NCBI GenBank assembly: GCA_037074705.1
Contig: CM073590.1
Coordinates: forward strand, 136,915,600-136,979,599
From: Zhengitettix transpicula
Taxonomy: Eukaryota > Arthropoda > Insecta > Orthoptera > Tetrigidae
Direction: 5' to 3'
Length of the DNA stretch: 64,000 nucleotides
Below, one piece after another: positions 34,836 through 47,335 of the stretch (the first letter of the stretch is position 1; the number at the start of each line of letters is the position of its first letter). Under the pieces are notes generated by a model. The model worked only from the letters and a program-made list of their open reading frames with translations. It made no database searches and was not told the DNA's origin. The position numbers and the translations under genes are program-made.

Positions 34836-36600
34836 GAAAACATTTTCATTATTTTTGCTCTTGCCGAGGCATCAGAGCTCGTATTTACATATTTTATACT
34901 TTTCACGCAATTATTTCCATGCAGCTTTCTTCAGACAAAAGTGAAATGTGAATTAAATAATTCACGCAGCGCTCTTTTATTTTCCGCGAAATTTGGCCGA
35001 CATGAGAAATTTTTATGATGGATCCTCCAGTCTAAGGTAAAAAATACACAGTAAATAAACAGAAATCATAATTCTACATTTTTTTTCTCAGTAGAGGACG
35101 AATGGATGCAAGAAATAAATGTAAATCCTACAACAAAATAAAATGTTTTCTGACATCTATGGAAACATAGTATGTAAAGCATTCAATATTTTTAGAAAAA
35201 TATTATAACCATTTAAATATTTAGCATTTCAGCAGGAACACACGAAATAGATTTCACACTGTGCTAAAAATATAAATATAGTCATCCCTTCCAGCCAGAA
35301 CAGAGATGAGGCTGCTCCTCGTTTCTCCAGAGTGTAGAAGTGACGACAATCTGAGAGGGGTAATTTAAAAGAGTTGTCACGAGTAATAAAAAGATATTTG
35401 GACTTGTTTTCAAGGAATGCAAGAACCGGGATCATTGTTAATTAGTTACCCATTAGCGCCAAAAGTTGTTTTAAATACCAGTTACCAAGAGGACGTTTTC
35501 AGCATCAGGTTTCCAACAGCTCTCCAGGAGTTCAAAAGGACAGTCACCATAAAATTTCTAGCATCTACAGCAACCAGCTTCCAGCAAGTCGAACATGCGG
35601 CCAGAAAAATCAAACTAGCCACTGCCAAGTACATAAAACATCGTAATAGTTTAAATATATTCGAAAAATCGTTTTAAATTGCGTACGTAACTAAATTTAA
35701 ATTCAGACATCTGTGTCGACAATCTCATACGGACAATCTCACTTGGAAAAATATAATTATTTCTTTTTGAAACCGCGTTCTTCGGCTTACATTGTAATGT
35801 ATGAGGATGCATTTACCCATTAATATCCCTGATATGCAATGGCAATAGGTAGTAATTAGCGCTTTTATATAAATTTAGTTAAGCCATTACTGTATTCTTT
35901 GTTCCTCTTGAGGAAACATTGTATCTGTAAATACTGTTAAATACAAATATAACTATATAAAAATGTATATGAAGACGTGACCATGTTTCACATACACGTT
36001 TTAAATGAATGAAACAATCCCATCCAAACTTGGTACACGAATGACTTACAATGTATAAAAATTCGCTATGAATGTAAGACACTCATAGCACATCTAAATT
36101 TGGGACTGACATGAAAAATAATGCTGAAAAGACCAATATTTTTACCCTGAGATCAACAGTGATACTCACGATACATGTTAAAGCCAAGTTCAACCTTCGG
36201 GAGGGATTGACAAATTTACAAAATTTGCACATTTTGAATAGTGACACTCACTATGTAGGTTAAGTTAAGTTCAGCCTGGATGGTCTGAACAGGGATAAAA
36301 TGGTCAGGAATGACCATTATTTTCGGTGTAGTTGGGAAGAACTGCAACACTCCCGATGCCGGTTGTCGGTATCTGGTGGAGCAATAATGGATTCGATATT
36401 ACCTGGAGTGGAGTGTAGAGTTGTGTCTAATAAAATTTTAGTAAAAAATCCCCGGGAAATTAGCTAGTATATACTAATTTCAGGACCGTCTATTTTACTT
36501 ATTGAAACAAATAAAATCCCCACCCGCAAACCACATATTCGATAAATCAAATTAGATTTCTGTCTCTTTGAAACGATTGACTCATAATCCCTTTAACATT
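34836..36600. other. Unassigned DNA
   Basis: An 86-codon plus-strand frame at 35417-35677 shows no recognisable motif. The remainder is AT-rich without shared repeats. Confidence 0.4.
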
Positions 36601-37050
36601 TTTTTGTCGGGTAATCCACTCCCCTGTCATAGCAGAGGAAGATAACTTGAAATGGAGAATGCAGAACGGTAAAGTAAGGTAACCAAGGGTTAACCTGTTC
36701 CTGCAAGCAATAGGTTAAGGATTCTACCCGGAATTCGCCTGAAAGTGATGCAGGGCAAACCCTAGATAGCGTTCAAGGTAGGTCGCGCTCTAGGTACTTG
36801 TCCCACGCCCTTCCGGTGACTGGTGAGGGGTATTCCATAGGGACGCAGAATTCCCTTCTCCATGTATTGACCACTTTAGGTGGAATCTGACCGACTGTCT
36901 AATAGGAACAGCGGAAAATTCATATCATATGGAGCATTAACTTCTTAAAACTGACCAAGGTTCCTCGACTTGTCGGAACCTTAGTTCAAAACCAGGGTGA
37001 GAGAAGGCATCTCTGACGGTAACCCCCTCCGTCTCTCCAAGAAGGTTCCA
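36601..37050 (-). mobile_element. Family A SINE-like element, copy 6 (old)
   Basis: A reverse-oriented, heavily mutated copy. Recognisable words: GTCGGGTAATCCACTCCCC, AAGGGTTAAC, TGATGCAGGGCAAACCCTAG, TAGGTACTTGTCCCACGCCC and TGTCGGAACCTTAGTTCAAA. The 3' tail is reduced to a T run at its left edge. Its divergence from copies 2, 3, 5 and 8 indicates the family has been active over a long time. Confidence 0.8.
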
Positions 37051-38091
37051 TATGAGAACAGCACCCTCTTTATCATTTCTTAGTTCATTATAATATAATT
37101 TATTACACATAATACATGTGTAGTATGAAATAAGATATTTATATTTTAAGTTATCCACCATTGTTATGAAACAGAAAATTCAACAAATTTTTCAAGGAAA
37201 ATCCCAATAACTTCATTACAACTTAAAAAGTCACATCAAATTATCTACATCAATTATTGCATCCAAACATACTTGTTACAATTTATTTCCTTGATACCCC
37301 TTAATAATATATAATTATGGCAGCTGGTCAGCTTCATATGATTCATTATTTGTAAATACAGATATTAGAATACAAGTGAAAAATTATAGCATATTAGTTG
37401 TCACCGTATGATTATTTTTTTATTATAATAATATTTAAATTTGCATGAAAATTTACCAAAATAATAAAGAAAATATTATTTCAAAACACGATTGCGATTT
37501 GTCTCTCACGTAAAATTGAGGTCGCACTCGGCAAATTTTATACGCATGATAGTTCCTGGTAAATGTTTGCACGTGTAACAGCTATGAGTGTATACAAAGG
37601 GCGATTGGGCAGCGAGCAGCGCACGGTTCCATGTAAACATGTAAATTTAATTTCTAATATCTGGCATATAAACTAAATGAATGCGTAAGTAATTCGTGAC
37701 ACAGATACACCAAATATGGTGATATTAATATCGGCACACTACATTAAAAGGACACATCGATGAAGAGTGGAGTCTGTTCATAATTAAGCAAATATATCTG
37801 TTGGAAAAATAAGCGAAATTTCCATTGTTTCGAATCGTAAATATAGCTTGAAATTGTAGTGTGTCAGAGCCTCAGTTAGGTTGTTGATTTTAAACTACCT
37901 AGAAGCGAAAATCGAAGTTAATTCCATACCTAGGTCTATGTTCAACTGTTACTTACCTATCAGTTTGGGAACGGACGTATATATTTGGTTTCCGAAACTT
38001 TGGCCCATATATCTTACTTACAATAAGGAATCCTCATATAATCGCTTTCTATAATTTTTTTGTTCTTGTAGTTACAATTTCATTAAGGTTT
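37051..38091. other. AT-rich DNA, nothing recognised
   Basis: No repeat or coding signal recognised. Confidence 0.5.
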
Positions 38092-38339
38092 TCGGAAGGG
38101 CGTGGGACAAGTACCCAATGCCCGACCTACCTGATGCAGGTTTTTCTAGGGTTTTCCCTGCATTACTTTTAGGCGAATGCCGGGTAGGATCCTTAAAATA
38201 TAGCCCGGGGGCCCTTGGCTACCTTCCTCTACCCTTCCGCATCCCCCCATTCAAATCCCTTCCTATGCTATTAAAGGGGAGTTGCCCAACGTGGATTACC
38301 CTCATGTAGCCTGTTGCCCTAAAAAAAATAAAAAATAAA
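38092..38339 (+). mobile_element. Family A SINE-like element, copy 7 (5'-truncated)
   Basis: Only the 3' 250 bases are present, starting at TCGGAAGGGCGTGGGACAAG and ending GTTGCCCT plus an A-rich tail interrupted by T. AAGGTTT precedes the truncation point and AAGGTTTCC follows the tail, a likely short target-site duplication. Abrupt 5' truncation with an intact tail is the signature of target-primed reverse transcription, and it fixes the orientation of the family. Confidence 0.88.
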
Positions 38340-38559
38340 GGTTTCCTTGGGAAAATATAAAAGAAATAAATTCCTCTCGAAGTATAACAAACCTCACTAT
38401 ATCACATATATTCTCTAGACTAAGCGCAATGTGGATAACTTTTCTACCAATCTTCCCGTGTCATCTCCCATACACACGTTACTTACTTTTAACAATACCT
38501 GGACCAAAATTGTGGCTTATTCGCCCTGAATAAAGAAATGCCAGTATTCTTTCGATTTG
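38340..38559. other. Unassigned DNA
   Basis: No repeat or coding signal recognised. Confidence 0.4.
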
Positions 38560-38885
38560 AACGTGATCTGAGAGTGCAATGATTACGTTCACCTGAAGTG
38601 AAGGATTCGCCTAAATAATGCAACGAATCGGACCGTTCGCTCCTTGTCTTCAGCTCTCGAGAGTGAGCTGGGGGAGGTTCCATGAATAAGTATGCCTACG
38701 CAAGACACATTGGCGGGGATTTCTATTCGGCAGGGGAGCGCCTGCAAATATTTCAGCAACCGGATTTTCACTTCGTGGCTTCAGAATGAACCGCGCTCCA
38801 CAACCTTCGTGAAGTACTGTTCCTGTCACAATGTCTAAATTCTGTATTTCACTCAATCCCACCCAGCGTCAAGATGGGTTTCCAT
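38560..38885. other. GC-richer unique block
   Basis: Three overlapping minus-strand frames of 60-70 residues in different phases show no domain. The block has CpGs and is not repeated. Candidate conserved non-coding DNA or decayed exon. Confidence 0.33.
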
Positions 38886-40769
38886 AGGATGAATCTCAAA
38901 TAGAAACGCGGAAAGGAAAGAAAATAAATGCTGAAATAATACCTGCAATTGAGAAAATTCGTATTGTACCAGTTGTACTCGAAAAAAATAATACTGGAAA
39001 ATTATTCAATGTAATAATAATAATACCTAAAAACATCTACAAAAAGTTCCAATTACGTATACGAATTATAATAATTTAAGTAATTAACAGATAGTTTATA
39101 AAATCATAGATTTATATTGCTAATAATGAATATGTTTATTACCGAATACTTGGAAATTATAATCAGTCTTCTATTTTGTGTATCATCACCATGAATCGTC
39201 ATAATATTCAACCTGATATGTATTCATTATTCATATTCATGTCTTATATCATAGATTTTAGATCGAAATTTCCTATTAATGTTTACGCTTATCGAATCCC
39301 CCGTTTCTTAATCGACAATTTCCCCGAATTTGAAGAATTATTTTCCGTTTATTACTTTAGATATTTCCTACCTTACACATTAAAGATTATGCCAGGTATT
39401 TACAAATAAGTTCTAATTAAAATATTTTACGCTTCAAATAATTATGAATTTTAATAAATAGTTAAATTGTTCTACTAATGCTAACAATATATCAAATTCA
39501 AGGAATTATGATAAGGTTCTTATTTATCATTTAAACGAGATTCTTAACGAACGTAGGATAACTGCTTTTAACGTATTACGGCAATATTCTTATTACAGAA
39601 TACTTAAAATAACTTAAAAATATTAATAATTATCATACTTACAGATGAAATAGAAATAAATTAGAAACATAAATGTTGAATCAGTAATAAAAAAAAATAT
39701 TTACGGTGCAGGTAAACCGAAATAGAAATTTATTTTATAAAAATATTACGACTTTGTTTAAATACTATAAAATAGTTTACAAAAATTTCACTTAATTCAA
39801 TGTAAACAAAATTCAAGTTAATTTTACTGTTTTTTTCATAATTCTTCGTGGGAACTGAATCGAAAGTATTAATAATATTAGCGATAATAAATTAAATTCT
39901 CATATATATTAAAACTTTATTAACTGCGAATTAAAAATTTGATTAGTTAGAAAATTTAGTAGTCAATTAAATCTTGAATAAGTGGAAAAATCCTTGACCT
40001 GATAAGTTCGACAATGTATTTAGTATAACTCACGAATATTCGAACCATGGCGATCGTTAAGCTGGCTTCTCCAAATGCAACGATGAATTCGTGAACTTTG
40101 ACCTTCAAGTTTGGCTTCTGTTGGCTGACTGACATTAGCTCTTTTCGCTTATATATTAAATATGTATAGTTTTACAGACTCAGACTCTCCTTTTATATTT
40201 CCTTCTATGTCCCACTTCAGTACCACTCTCTCATTTCTTATTGGGAAAAAATTCCACTTCAACGACGTTAACGTAACAATTTTTCAATCACCGTGTTTCG
40301 AAGATTAATGAACCGTCATGTTCACTTATTATGTAATTCACAGGTTGATAGCACCCTGTTCCGCCTGTCCATTTTTCTTGGATATTATTTGGTTTTTACC
40401 TGTTTTAAGCGCTCAAATACGTTAAATCCTTTTCTTATTGGACTTATACAATTTATAAAATTATATATATATATAAATAATATCACATTTTTATCTCATA
40501 TACATTGTAAGTATTTTTAACTATTACATTCTGATAACTGTAAGATAATAGATAATTTACTGACGAAAATTTACGTATTCGTTTTTATAATGATTGAAAA
40601 TTTCAATTTAATTATTCGGTAAGATCATAATGATTGGTCACATGTATTGTCAAAATTAGAAGTATGTTTTAGATACTATTAAAAATTATTTAAGTTTAAT
40701 TCATAACAATAATAAAGATAGTCAACTACAGACAAAATAATTCATATAAATATAAAAAAACTACGTTTT
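38886..40769. other. AT-rich DNA, nothing recognised
   Basis: No repeat or coding signal recognised. A 77-codon plus-strand frame at 39176-39409 reflects AT composition. Confidence 0.45.
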
Positions 40770-40955
40770 TTGCGTTTTAGCAACTGAGTAGTTCAGTTAT
40801 GTCGCTCTAGGAGCTTCTTAGCACCTTAAGAAATGGACAAGGACCCCAGAAACGTTGTGTGGTATTTATATTATCACTTATTTTTCTGTATTTGGCTATC
40901 TTTATTATTATTAATTTTCTATCAGACGTAAATTTTTCATTTTTTCATTTTAAGG
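40770..40955 (+). mobile_element. PLE terminal repeat (solo)
   Basis: Contains TTCAGTTATGTCGCTCTAGG, CACCTTAAGAAATGGACAAGG, CCCAGAAACGTTGTGTGGTA, TTTGGCTATCTTTATTATT and ends ATCAGACGTAAATTTTTC, the same series as the tips at 26560-26752 and 47890-48049. CTGACGA has decayed to CTTAAGA. Only one orientation is present, so it is a solo tip or a heavily truncated element. Confidence 0.75.
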
Positions 40956-42039
40956 GGTCATCAGTTGCTTTGTATATTAGGTAAAAAATATATTAGTCTG
41001 CATCAGTCACTGTTTGAAGTTTGCCTATCCATTTATATTGCAGACTTTTTTTAGTATGCGCGTGATTCTATTCTAATCGTTTCTGATGATCGCCATACTT
41101 AGTTCGGGGTAACTGTGATGTTTGTATTGGTATGGCAGGGGAGCGCTGGCAACGTGTTGTCCCATGATGGATGAGGCAGAGGAGCGTCTATTGAGACCAG
41201 CCGTCAGCTTCCCTCAGCACTATATGTAGGGAGAAGTGTAGTCACGTGGGACCTGTGCCATACACCAATAATCATTCAATATTGCTTTACAAGCAATACT
41301 AATAGAGAGAAATGACTACGCAGTGATAATGTTTGGAAATAAATCGATTTATTAATAATTGCTTTCTAAGTGAAAAACAATAAATCGTTATACTCTAGGT
41401 TCTTCAAAGAACAATGAAACCTACTTTCGGTAATCCGGACAAGGGTCATCCAATTCCGTTGAAGAAGTTCGTTGCATAATCAAACCAAGGAACAATAAAT
41501 ACTATTTATAAACGTTCAGGAAAGAAGCGATTATCTCAACAATTATCCGACTTATATGGGGAGAGTTTGTAACACCATTACGATAGTAAAATTCATAATT
41601 CAAGGTGCTTACTCAACTCAGTTACCATTTGTGGTGAAGCAAGTTGCCTTTCAAAATTATTTTTATTGTCTTCAAAAATGTCATGAAAAACTATTTTTGT
41701 GTCTAAATACTACGAAATGTCTTTTCAGTATGAACAGCAAACGCTGACAAGACGAGCAAGACGTACCTGCTTGGAAATAATGTGCTATAATTTTGAATAA
41801 GGTAACAATGTCAACCAAACACAATTAGTAAATATTTTCACGTTAAAATAAGAATGCGGTAAAATTTCTGAAGACACAAAAAGGCTAAAATGTCCAGAGA
41901 TAAAATTATTAACAGACTATTTACCACTTTTCGATGAGGAAAATTTCAACACTTATTTTTCTCACAATCATTTACTGTTTACTCGATAATGTTAACTGGT
42001 GTACTGGAATGCAAACTAAGCCAAGTTATGTCGCGTCCA
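40956..42039. other. Unassigned DNA
   Basis: A slightly GC-richer patch lies at about 41090-41260. No repeat or coding signal recognised. Confidence 0.4.
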
Positions 42040-42790
42040 ATTTGTATGCTTTGGAACAGCCTTAGGTTCCCCGGTTAATTACACACAATCGGGTGTCGAT
42101 AATTAGTATCATGTTGGTCCGTTCGAAATTCCATTAACCGGCGCTAATTGCCAAGACATGCTGAGATACGTTTAAAATCCAATCAATTTTTCTTTGCTCA
42201 GCGTATTCCTGAGACATCATATGATATGTTACACGAGAGAATTTATGTAATCTTTGCTATCTAACAATTATGGTATTTATAGCTTTCACAAAATCTTTCT
42301 GAGATAAGCATTCAAACATTTTCAATTGTATCGTTCACAATAAATTAACGAAGAAAAAGTACACTTGACTGAATATTAAAAGTTTTAGCTTACTCGATTG
42401 CCTACATAAACTCTTTCATCTGCATGTTATGAACTAATTAATTGGTTATCTACATATATTTTCACACATTTAATTTAATTTAGCCTTCACAGTCCAAAAT
42501 CCTCTTCACCCCTGTCGTTTCAGCTGAAAGAAGTCTCGTTCAATAATAACTGACTACTTTGGCTCATTTTTCATTCAAAAGTGAATGTCAACGTTTTAGA
42601 GCTTCACTCTCTGCCATTTTAATGTCACCCTTAAATTAGTTTGACAAATGACAAGCGATCAATATTTATGGACTCCCTACAGCTGCCAACATTTAATTAT
42701 TCTTGACAAATGATCTCTATTTGATTTCGCTTCACGTGGCATTCAGTTTGAAGCCTAATTATCACGGGGAATGTCGTTTCGTACTATAAA
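42040..42790. other. Possible conserved regulatory region
   Basis: Two unique patches (42040-42180 and 42480-42790) are rich in homeodomain-type cores such as GGTTAATTAC, GATAATTAG, GCTAATTGCC and CCTAATTATC. The inverted pair CCGGTTAAT (about 42070) and ATTAACCGG (about 42133) frames the first cluster. There is no coding frame. Such site clusters in unique DNA are typical of developmental enhancers, but homeodomain cores are common by chance in AT-rich DNA. Confidence 0.35.
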
Positions 42791-44554
42791 TAATATCACA
42801 GCTTAATTTCTAATTAACAGCGAATATTGACATTTAAAAATATTCACGAATTCCATGAAATTAGGAACAACAGTGAAAAATAAAGAATATTAGTTTACTG
42901 ATAAGTTCTGAACAATAATAATATTTGTAAGCCACTTCATAGCTCATGGGACAATCACAACTTCTATTGAAAATAAATTCACTGAAATTGTTTGGTATGC
43001 GCTTTATAACATGAATACAGTTTGATGGAGGGTAAAGTGTTATAAATTCTGACCGTCACGATAGTACATTTACGTGAGTTTCCAACGATATAATATGTAT
43101 AGGGATAATAAAACTCGACGGAAAAATTTCAGGAAAGAAAACCTCATATTGAAAGAAGAAAATAAAGTAGTACAACATGAGTTCGGAAATGCATATTAGC
43201 CACGTATTATTTTCTTTTGGAGACTCAGCAGGATCCTTAAGCTACTTTCGTATTTAATTTTCCTTTGAATATATTACCGTTAATTCATTACTCCAAGTAT
43301 CATAATAGCTTTTCTTTAAATTTGTAATTGATAGTTAAAAAATATTTCGAGCTCTAGCAGGAAGTTATCATTTACGGAGAAAAGCTTTGAATTTATAGAT
43401 ATCATTAGCTTTTCTAATTATCTCAGCACATTCCGACGCCATATTCAGGAATATACGATGTATTATAATACTATCTCTATCAAACATTTTCTGAGTATCA
43501 CAAATGAACTCAACTGGCTCTTCATCCGCAAGCGATCATGAGATTATCTAGCCGAGTATCGTCTTTGTACACACACAAATACAGCTTCCAGTAATATTAA
43601 CAATTTTTCATGTGCAGTCTCGTACATTATCTAAATTAATAACACATTGCGAGTTGGGAAGTACACTCAATGGTAATTGGATATCACGGCTCAATCTACA
43701 AAGACATGTAGGCTCAATTGAGCCCAACAAATTCGATCGATCTTATTTGCTATACAATTAATTTGAATTACACTGATCGTATTAAATATATATTTTATTT
43801 ATTTTCCAACGAAGTAAAGGTAAACATAATTTTATAAGGCACAAATTCTGTGAGAATTCAAATATACTACTACTACATTCGTGTTTCCAGATACAATGGA
43901 ATCGCTTACTTATCATTCATATACACGTTAACTTTTAAGTAACTAATTACAGATTGGTTAATATTAGTATTAAGACGGAGAGCGTAGCTTCAAAAGTAAT
44001 AATGCACTTTATTATTGTACAGTGTTATTACAAATCGAAGTATGATATACATATATGGTTATGTCCTAACATTCCGCACATTGCATTTAATTTCATGATT
44101 TCATTAGACGAAATTATGTAGTATCTAAGTAAGTTATGTATTTATTTATTTGTTATTTATTTTATTACTTCTTCACTAAGTTATTTAATCACGCAGTTAA
44201 TAAAAATTGTAACAGTATTATAAAGGACTCATTTCTAGATAATAGACCGTTATTGTTTCTGTACGCTTTTCTTCATGATGGAACAAAATTTTCAACATCC
44301 GAATTAGTACATAACTCGTATTTATTATAAATAATACTAATTAAATGGCGACATATAAGACTAATAATGCGTAATTAGGTATTAAATCCTCTGTCTGGTT
44401 TTCTGTAAGAAACTTGACACCTTAGTCTGACAAAAATTTGTCGGTAAATGAAAATTTCCTCTATCCCTGACGAATTTATACATTATTACTATTATATGTT
44501 AATAAGGACTGCTATCATAATTGGGAAGTTAGGATAATAAATAATTAGATAAAA
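42791..44554. other. AT-rich DNA, nothing recognised
   Basis: No repeat or coding signal recognised. Confidence 0.45.
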
Positions 44555-44603
44555 ATAAAACAATTGATGACCTTATACAGACACTTTATTTTTTATTTAT
44601 ATT

Positions 44604-44640
44604 GTAACTACGTTTCGATATATTTTTGTATCTTCTTCAG
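44604..44640 (-). ncRNA. Hammerhead-like core, left arm
   Basis: The reverse strand reads CTGAAGA, A, GATACAAAAATATATC, GAAACGTAGTT. Stem II pairs GATA with TATC, stem III is the two-pair AC/GT around GTA, and the next base is T. Pairing is slightly weaker than in the partner copy at 44840. Confidence 0.45.
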
Positions 44641-44839
44641 GTATTTTAGAAATTAGTATAATAAACTAGCACAACTAAACGATTATCAAGTTATTAAATT
44701 CACCGAGTTTTGAAAGAGAAAACAATCTGGTTAGTGTTAAGTGAATTGTGTGTCTCGGACCCTCTCTCAAAACTGTGTGAATTTAATAACTTGTTAATTG
44801 TTTAGTTGTGCTAGTTTATTACACTAATTTAGTAAATAC

Positions 44840-44876
44840 CAGAAGAAGATACAAAAAGGTATCGAAACGTCGTTAC
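44840..44876 (+). ncRNA. Hammerhead-like core, right arm
   Basis: CAGAAGA, A, GATAC, AAAAAG, GTATC, GAAACGTCGTT. Stem II is a perfect five-pair helix directly abutting GAAAC. The first box has CAG for CTG, a core change expected to abolish activity. Confidence 0.45.
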
Positions 44877-44919
44877 AATATAGATAAAAATAAAAAATGT
44901 TCATCAATTGTTTTATTAA

Positions 44920-45524
44920 TTCAAAACAGACGTTAAATTAAAACTTTTAATTACATATACGCTTACCTGGTAGTTTTCTTCAGTGTACTATACAAATAAA
45001 ATAAATTACTTCATCTTATTTACAACCAAAATGTTAATGATTATATCATTCAAAATATTCCTATATTTGAACATTGTAATTGATATAGTAACTTAAAATA
45101 GATATATAAAATAGAAAATATTGACATTTATATGAAATAACACTTAAGCTGCAAGTTTATAATGTAACGTTCCTTGTCATATTATCACTATGTGATAACT
45201 ATTTTTCTCTTATGACACCAATAGTTCCAAAAGTTTAAATTAAATTCATCACGCCTATTGAAATTTATTTATAGTTATTTTCTGAGCTATGATTCTTTCA
45301 TATTAATTGGCCGTGAACCGTAAATTGCCGATGTCTACCATCGCAGGAACTCTGAACCCGCTTTTAATTATATTTTTATCTCATGTGGAAGTTTTAGTGT
45401 TATATAAACTCTTTACGGGAACGGAAGTCACAGTTACCTCTCATCTTTATCGCAACCGACGTTCAGGTTTTCACTTTAACATGTGTCTAATTAAAGATCG
45501 AAGGCTATCCCGGTGAATTGAATT
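44920..45524. other. AT-rich DNA, nothing recognised
   Basis: CAGACGTTAAATTAAAA at its left edge resembles the common PLE end and may belong to the preceding element. Otherwise nothing recognised. Confidence 0.4.
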
Positions 45525-45662
45525 AACAAAAGCTTCTCGGGTTTCCATCCTGATGATGTTAAAAAGCGACACTTCAGCCTAGAAGACGATGGCAGTGATA
45601 GCGCTCGAAACGTCGCTTTTTAACAATATCACACGAGTGGAAACCCAAGAAGCTTTTGTTAA
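45525..45662. mobile_element. Short PLE-type inverted-repeat element
   Basis: ATTAACAAAAGCTTCT and AGAAGCTTTTGTTAAT are exact inverted ends about 135 bases apart. Inside, GGGTTTCCA and TGGAAACCC are also inverted, as are AAAAAGCGAC and GTCGCTTTTT. The plus strand carries CTAGAAGACGATGGCAGTGA, then GCGCTCGAAACGTCGC, another hammerhead-like box, here with CTAGAAGA for CTGAAGA and a decayed stem II. Confidence 0.65.
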
Positions 45663-47204
45663 TGTGTATAATTATTTTTATTACAGAAACTACAATTTGA
45701 GACATACGTATACTCACAATGATGTGTCTGAGTGACTTTTCAATACAGGATTGTCTTATTCTGTCGGAATTTTTGGTTCCGTATATGGGTCATATCCAGA
45801 GTACGCTGAGTACGCTGAAAGATTCTTTAACGAATCAGAAAAATAGTTTATTAACGATAAGTAATTCTGCTATAGAGTATCAATTGTCTCGCGGAAAGGT
45901 GAGTGCAAATACATCTCTCAATTACCTGCAGCTGGTGTGACAAGTGAGGCCAAGCCAGGTCAAGCTTGTCGTATGCTCTGAATTTGTAATTCCTGCAATC
46001 AACTACATAATACGGCCACCTAATCAAAGCCAGCAGCATCACATACAAGGAGTGCGTTTGCATTTCCGTATTAATCTGTCATATGTATGCATGTCAGTCC
46101 GCTACATCAACTACGCAACCCAAGGGGATGGTGCCTTTTAGCGCAGGACAATCAGACCCCGCTGTCATTAGCGTCAATCTTCCATTCGGGCGTGGCATCG
46201 GCTGTTTTTTGAGGTTAATGTTCAGCAGAGGCATAATAGAGAACAAAATGTATCACGGAAATAATCAATGTCAAAACAACTTCTTTTACTTGAGTCATTG
46301 AATAATATTGCTGTTCATTTCCTTGGCTGTCACAGTTGCTTCATTCATACCAATATAAATGATTAAGGGACTCTTTCTCGGATCACTGAACTTTTTTTCA
46401 GGATTTTAAGGACAGGTTATCTTTTATTGCAAAGAATGGAAGTTTAAAAACACAAATCAAAATTTTGTTACGCATAAGATTTCAATTGGTTTAGAATAAC
46501 GTTTATCATTATCAGTAAAAAAAAGAAACTGTACAGAACTTCCATAAAAAAGAATTTAAGTGTAGATAAATCACACAATTTTCTATGAGTGAATCAAGAC
46601 TAGATTGTTTCAATGAGTTCTCTCTTCTTAGGAAGACCAAGAGCCCAGCTCATAAATGGGTATGAAACAGCTGCTCATGAATACTGCCATTAAAATCAAC
46701 CCCACATTAAAATGTTGATTTAATCAAATTAGTCAGTTTAGATTAAAATAGTATTTACCGAAAAACATGAATTATAAAGTTATAGAAATAAATATAAACC
46801 TAAATACTTTGTTTGACGTAACAGCATACACATATGTTAAATAAATTCATATAAATGCTAGGGATATGAGTGGAAAAGGAGTAATTAAAATTTATAAAGC
46901 ACTTCTCAGCCTTCGTATTCAATTCAATTCAATTGAATGTAGAGGGAATAGTGGATTATTCTCGTAGTGCCGTTTTCGTTACATCAAATCTCAAATATTT
47001 ATATAACTTATTTGTATTAAATTAAACAGAAACTACTCTTAATTAATCTTATGGTAATATATCTAACGCATGGCTAAACCAAATTTACGCCGTTTAATTT
47101 TTGTTACAATGACGAAATATAAAATGTTATTTGCTTAGCTCAAATTAGCAACGTAATTAATCTACAATAAACTATCATTATTAACTGGCCTTGAGTTAAC
47201 AGAC
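45663..47204. other. Unassigned DNA
   Basis: Mixed AT-rich DNA with a GC-richer portion at 45900-46240. Overlapping frames of 65-73 residues on both strands have no motif. No shared repeat recognised. Confidence 0.4.
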
Positions 47205-47335
47205 GGCTGCCTCACTTGTTGGCCGATTTTCTCAGTTCATTCCCCCTCTATTTGGCTATTGAAAAACAAAACAGAACCAACCCGGAACCTTTAATGCGAG
47301 GCAATGGCTGACCACTACACCACAGCAGGTCAGTC
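47205..47335 (-). mobile_element. tRNA-headed SINE, diverged
   Basis: The reverse strand reads GCTGTGGTGTAGTGGTCAGC, a good tRNA A-box region, followed about 30 bases later by GGTTCCGGGTTGGTTC where a B box should lie. The body (CCAAATAGAGGGGGAATGAA) differs from the SINEs at 9.6 and 22.5 kb, so it may be another family or a badly decayed one. The B box is damaged, so it is probably silent. Confidence 0.6.

Larger units (their letters stand above)
44555..44919. mobile_element. PLE-type inverted-repeat element with paired hammerhead-like cores
   Basis: AATAAAACAATTGATGA near the left end and TCATCAATTGTTTTATT at the right are inverted. The arms, about 160 bases each, share GCACAACTAAACGATTATCA-type and ATTACACTAATTTAGTA-type sequence around a spacer of about 50 bases near 44710-44770. 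Each arm carries a hammerhead-like box facing outward. No coding sequence is present, so it is a non-autonomous or internally deleted form. Confidence 0.75.

Noticed and set aside
35417..35677. 86-residue frame as a retroelement fragment
   Set aside because: No RT, integrase or gag motif could be identified, so the assignment would be guesswork.
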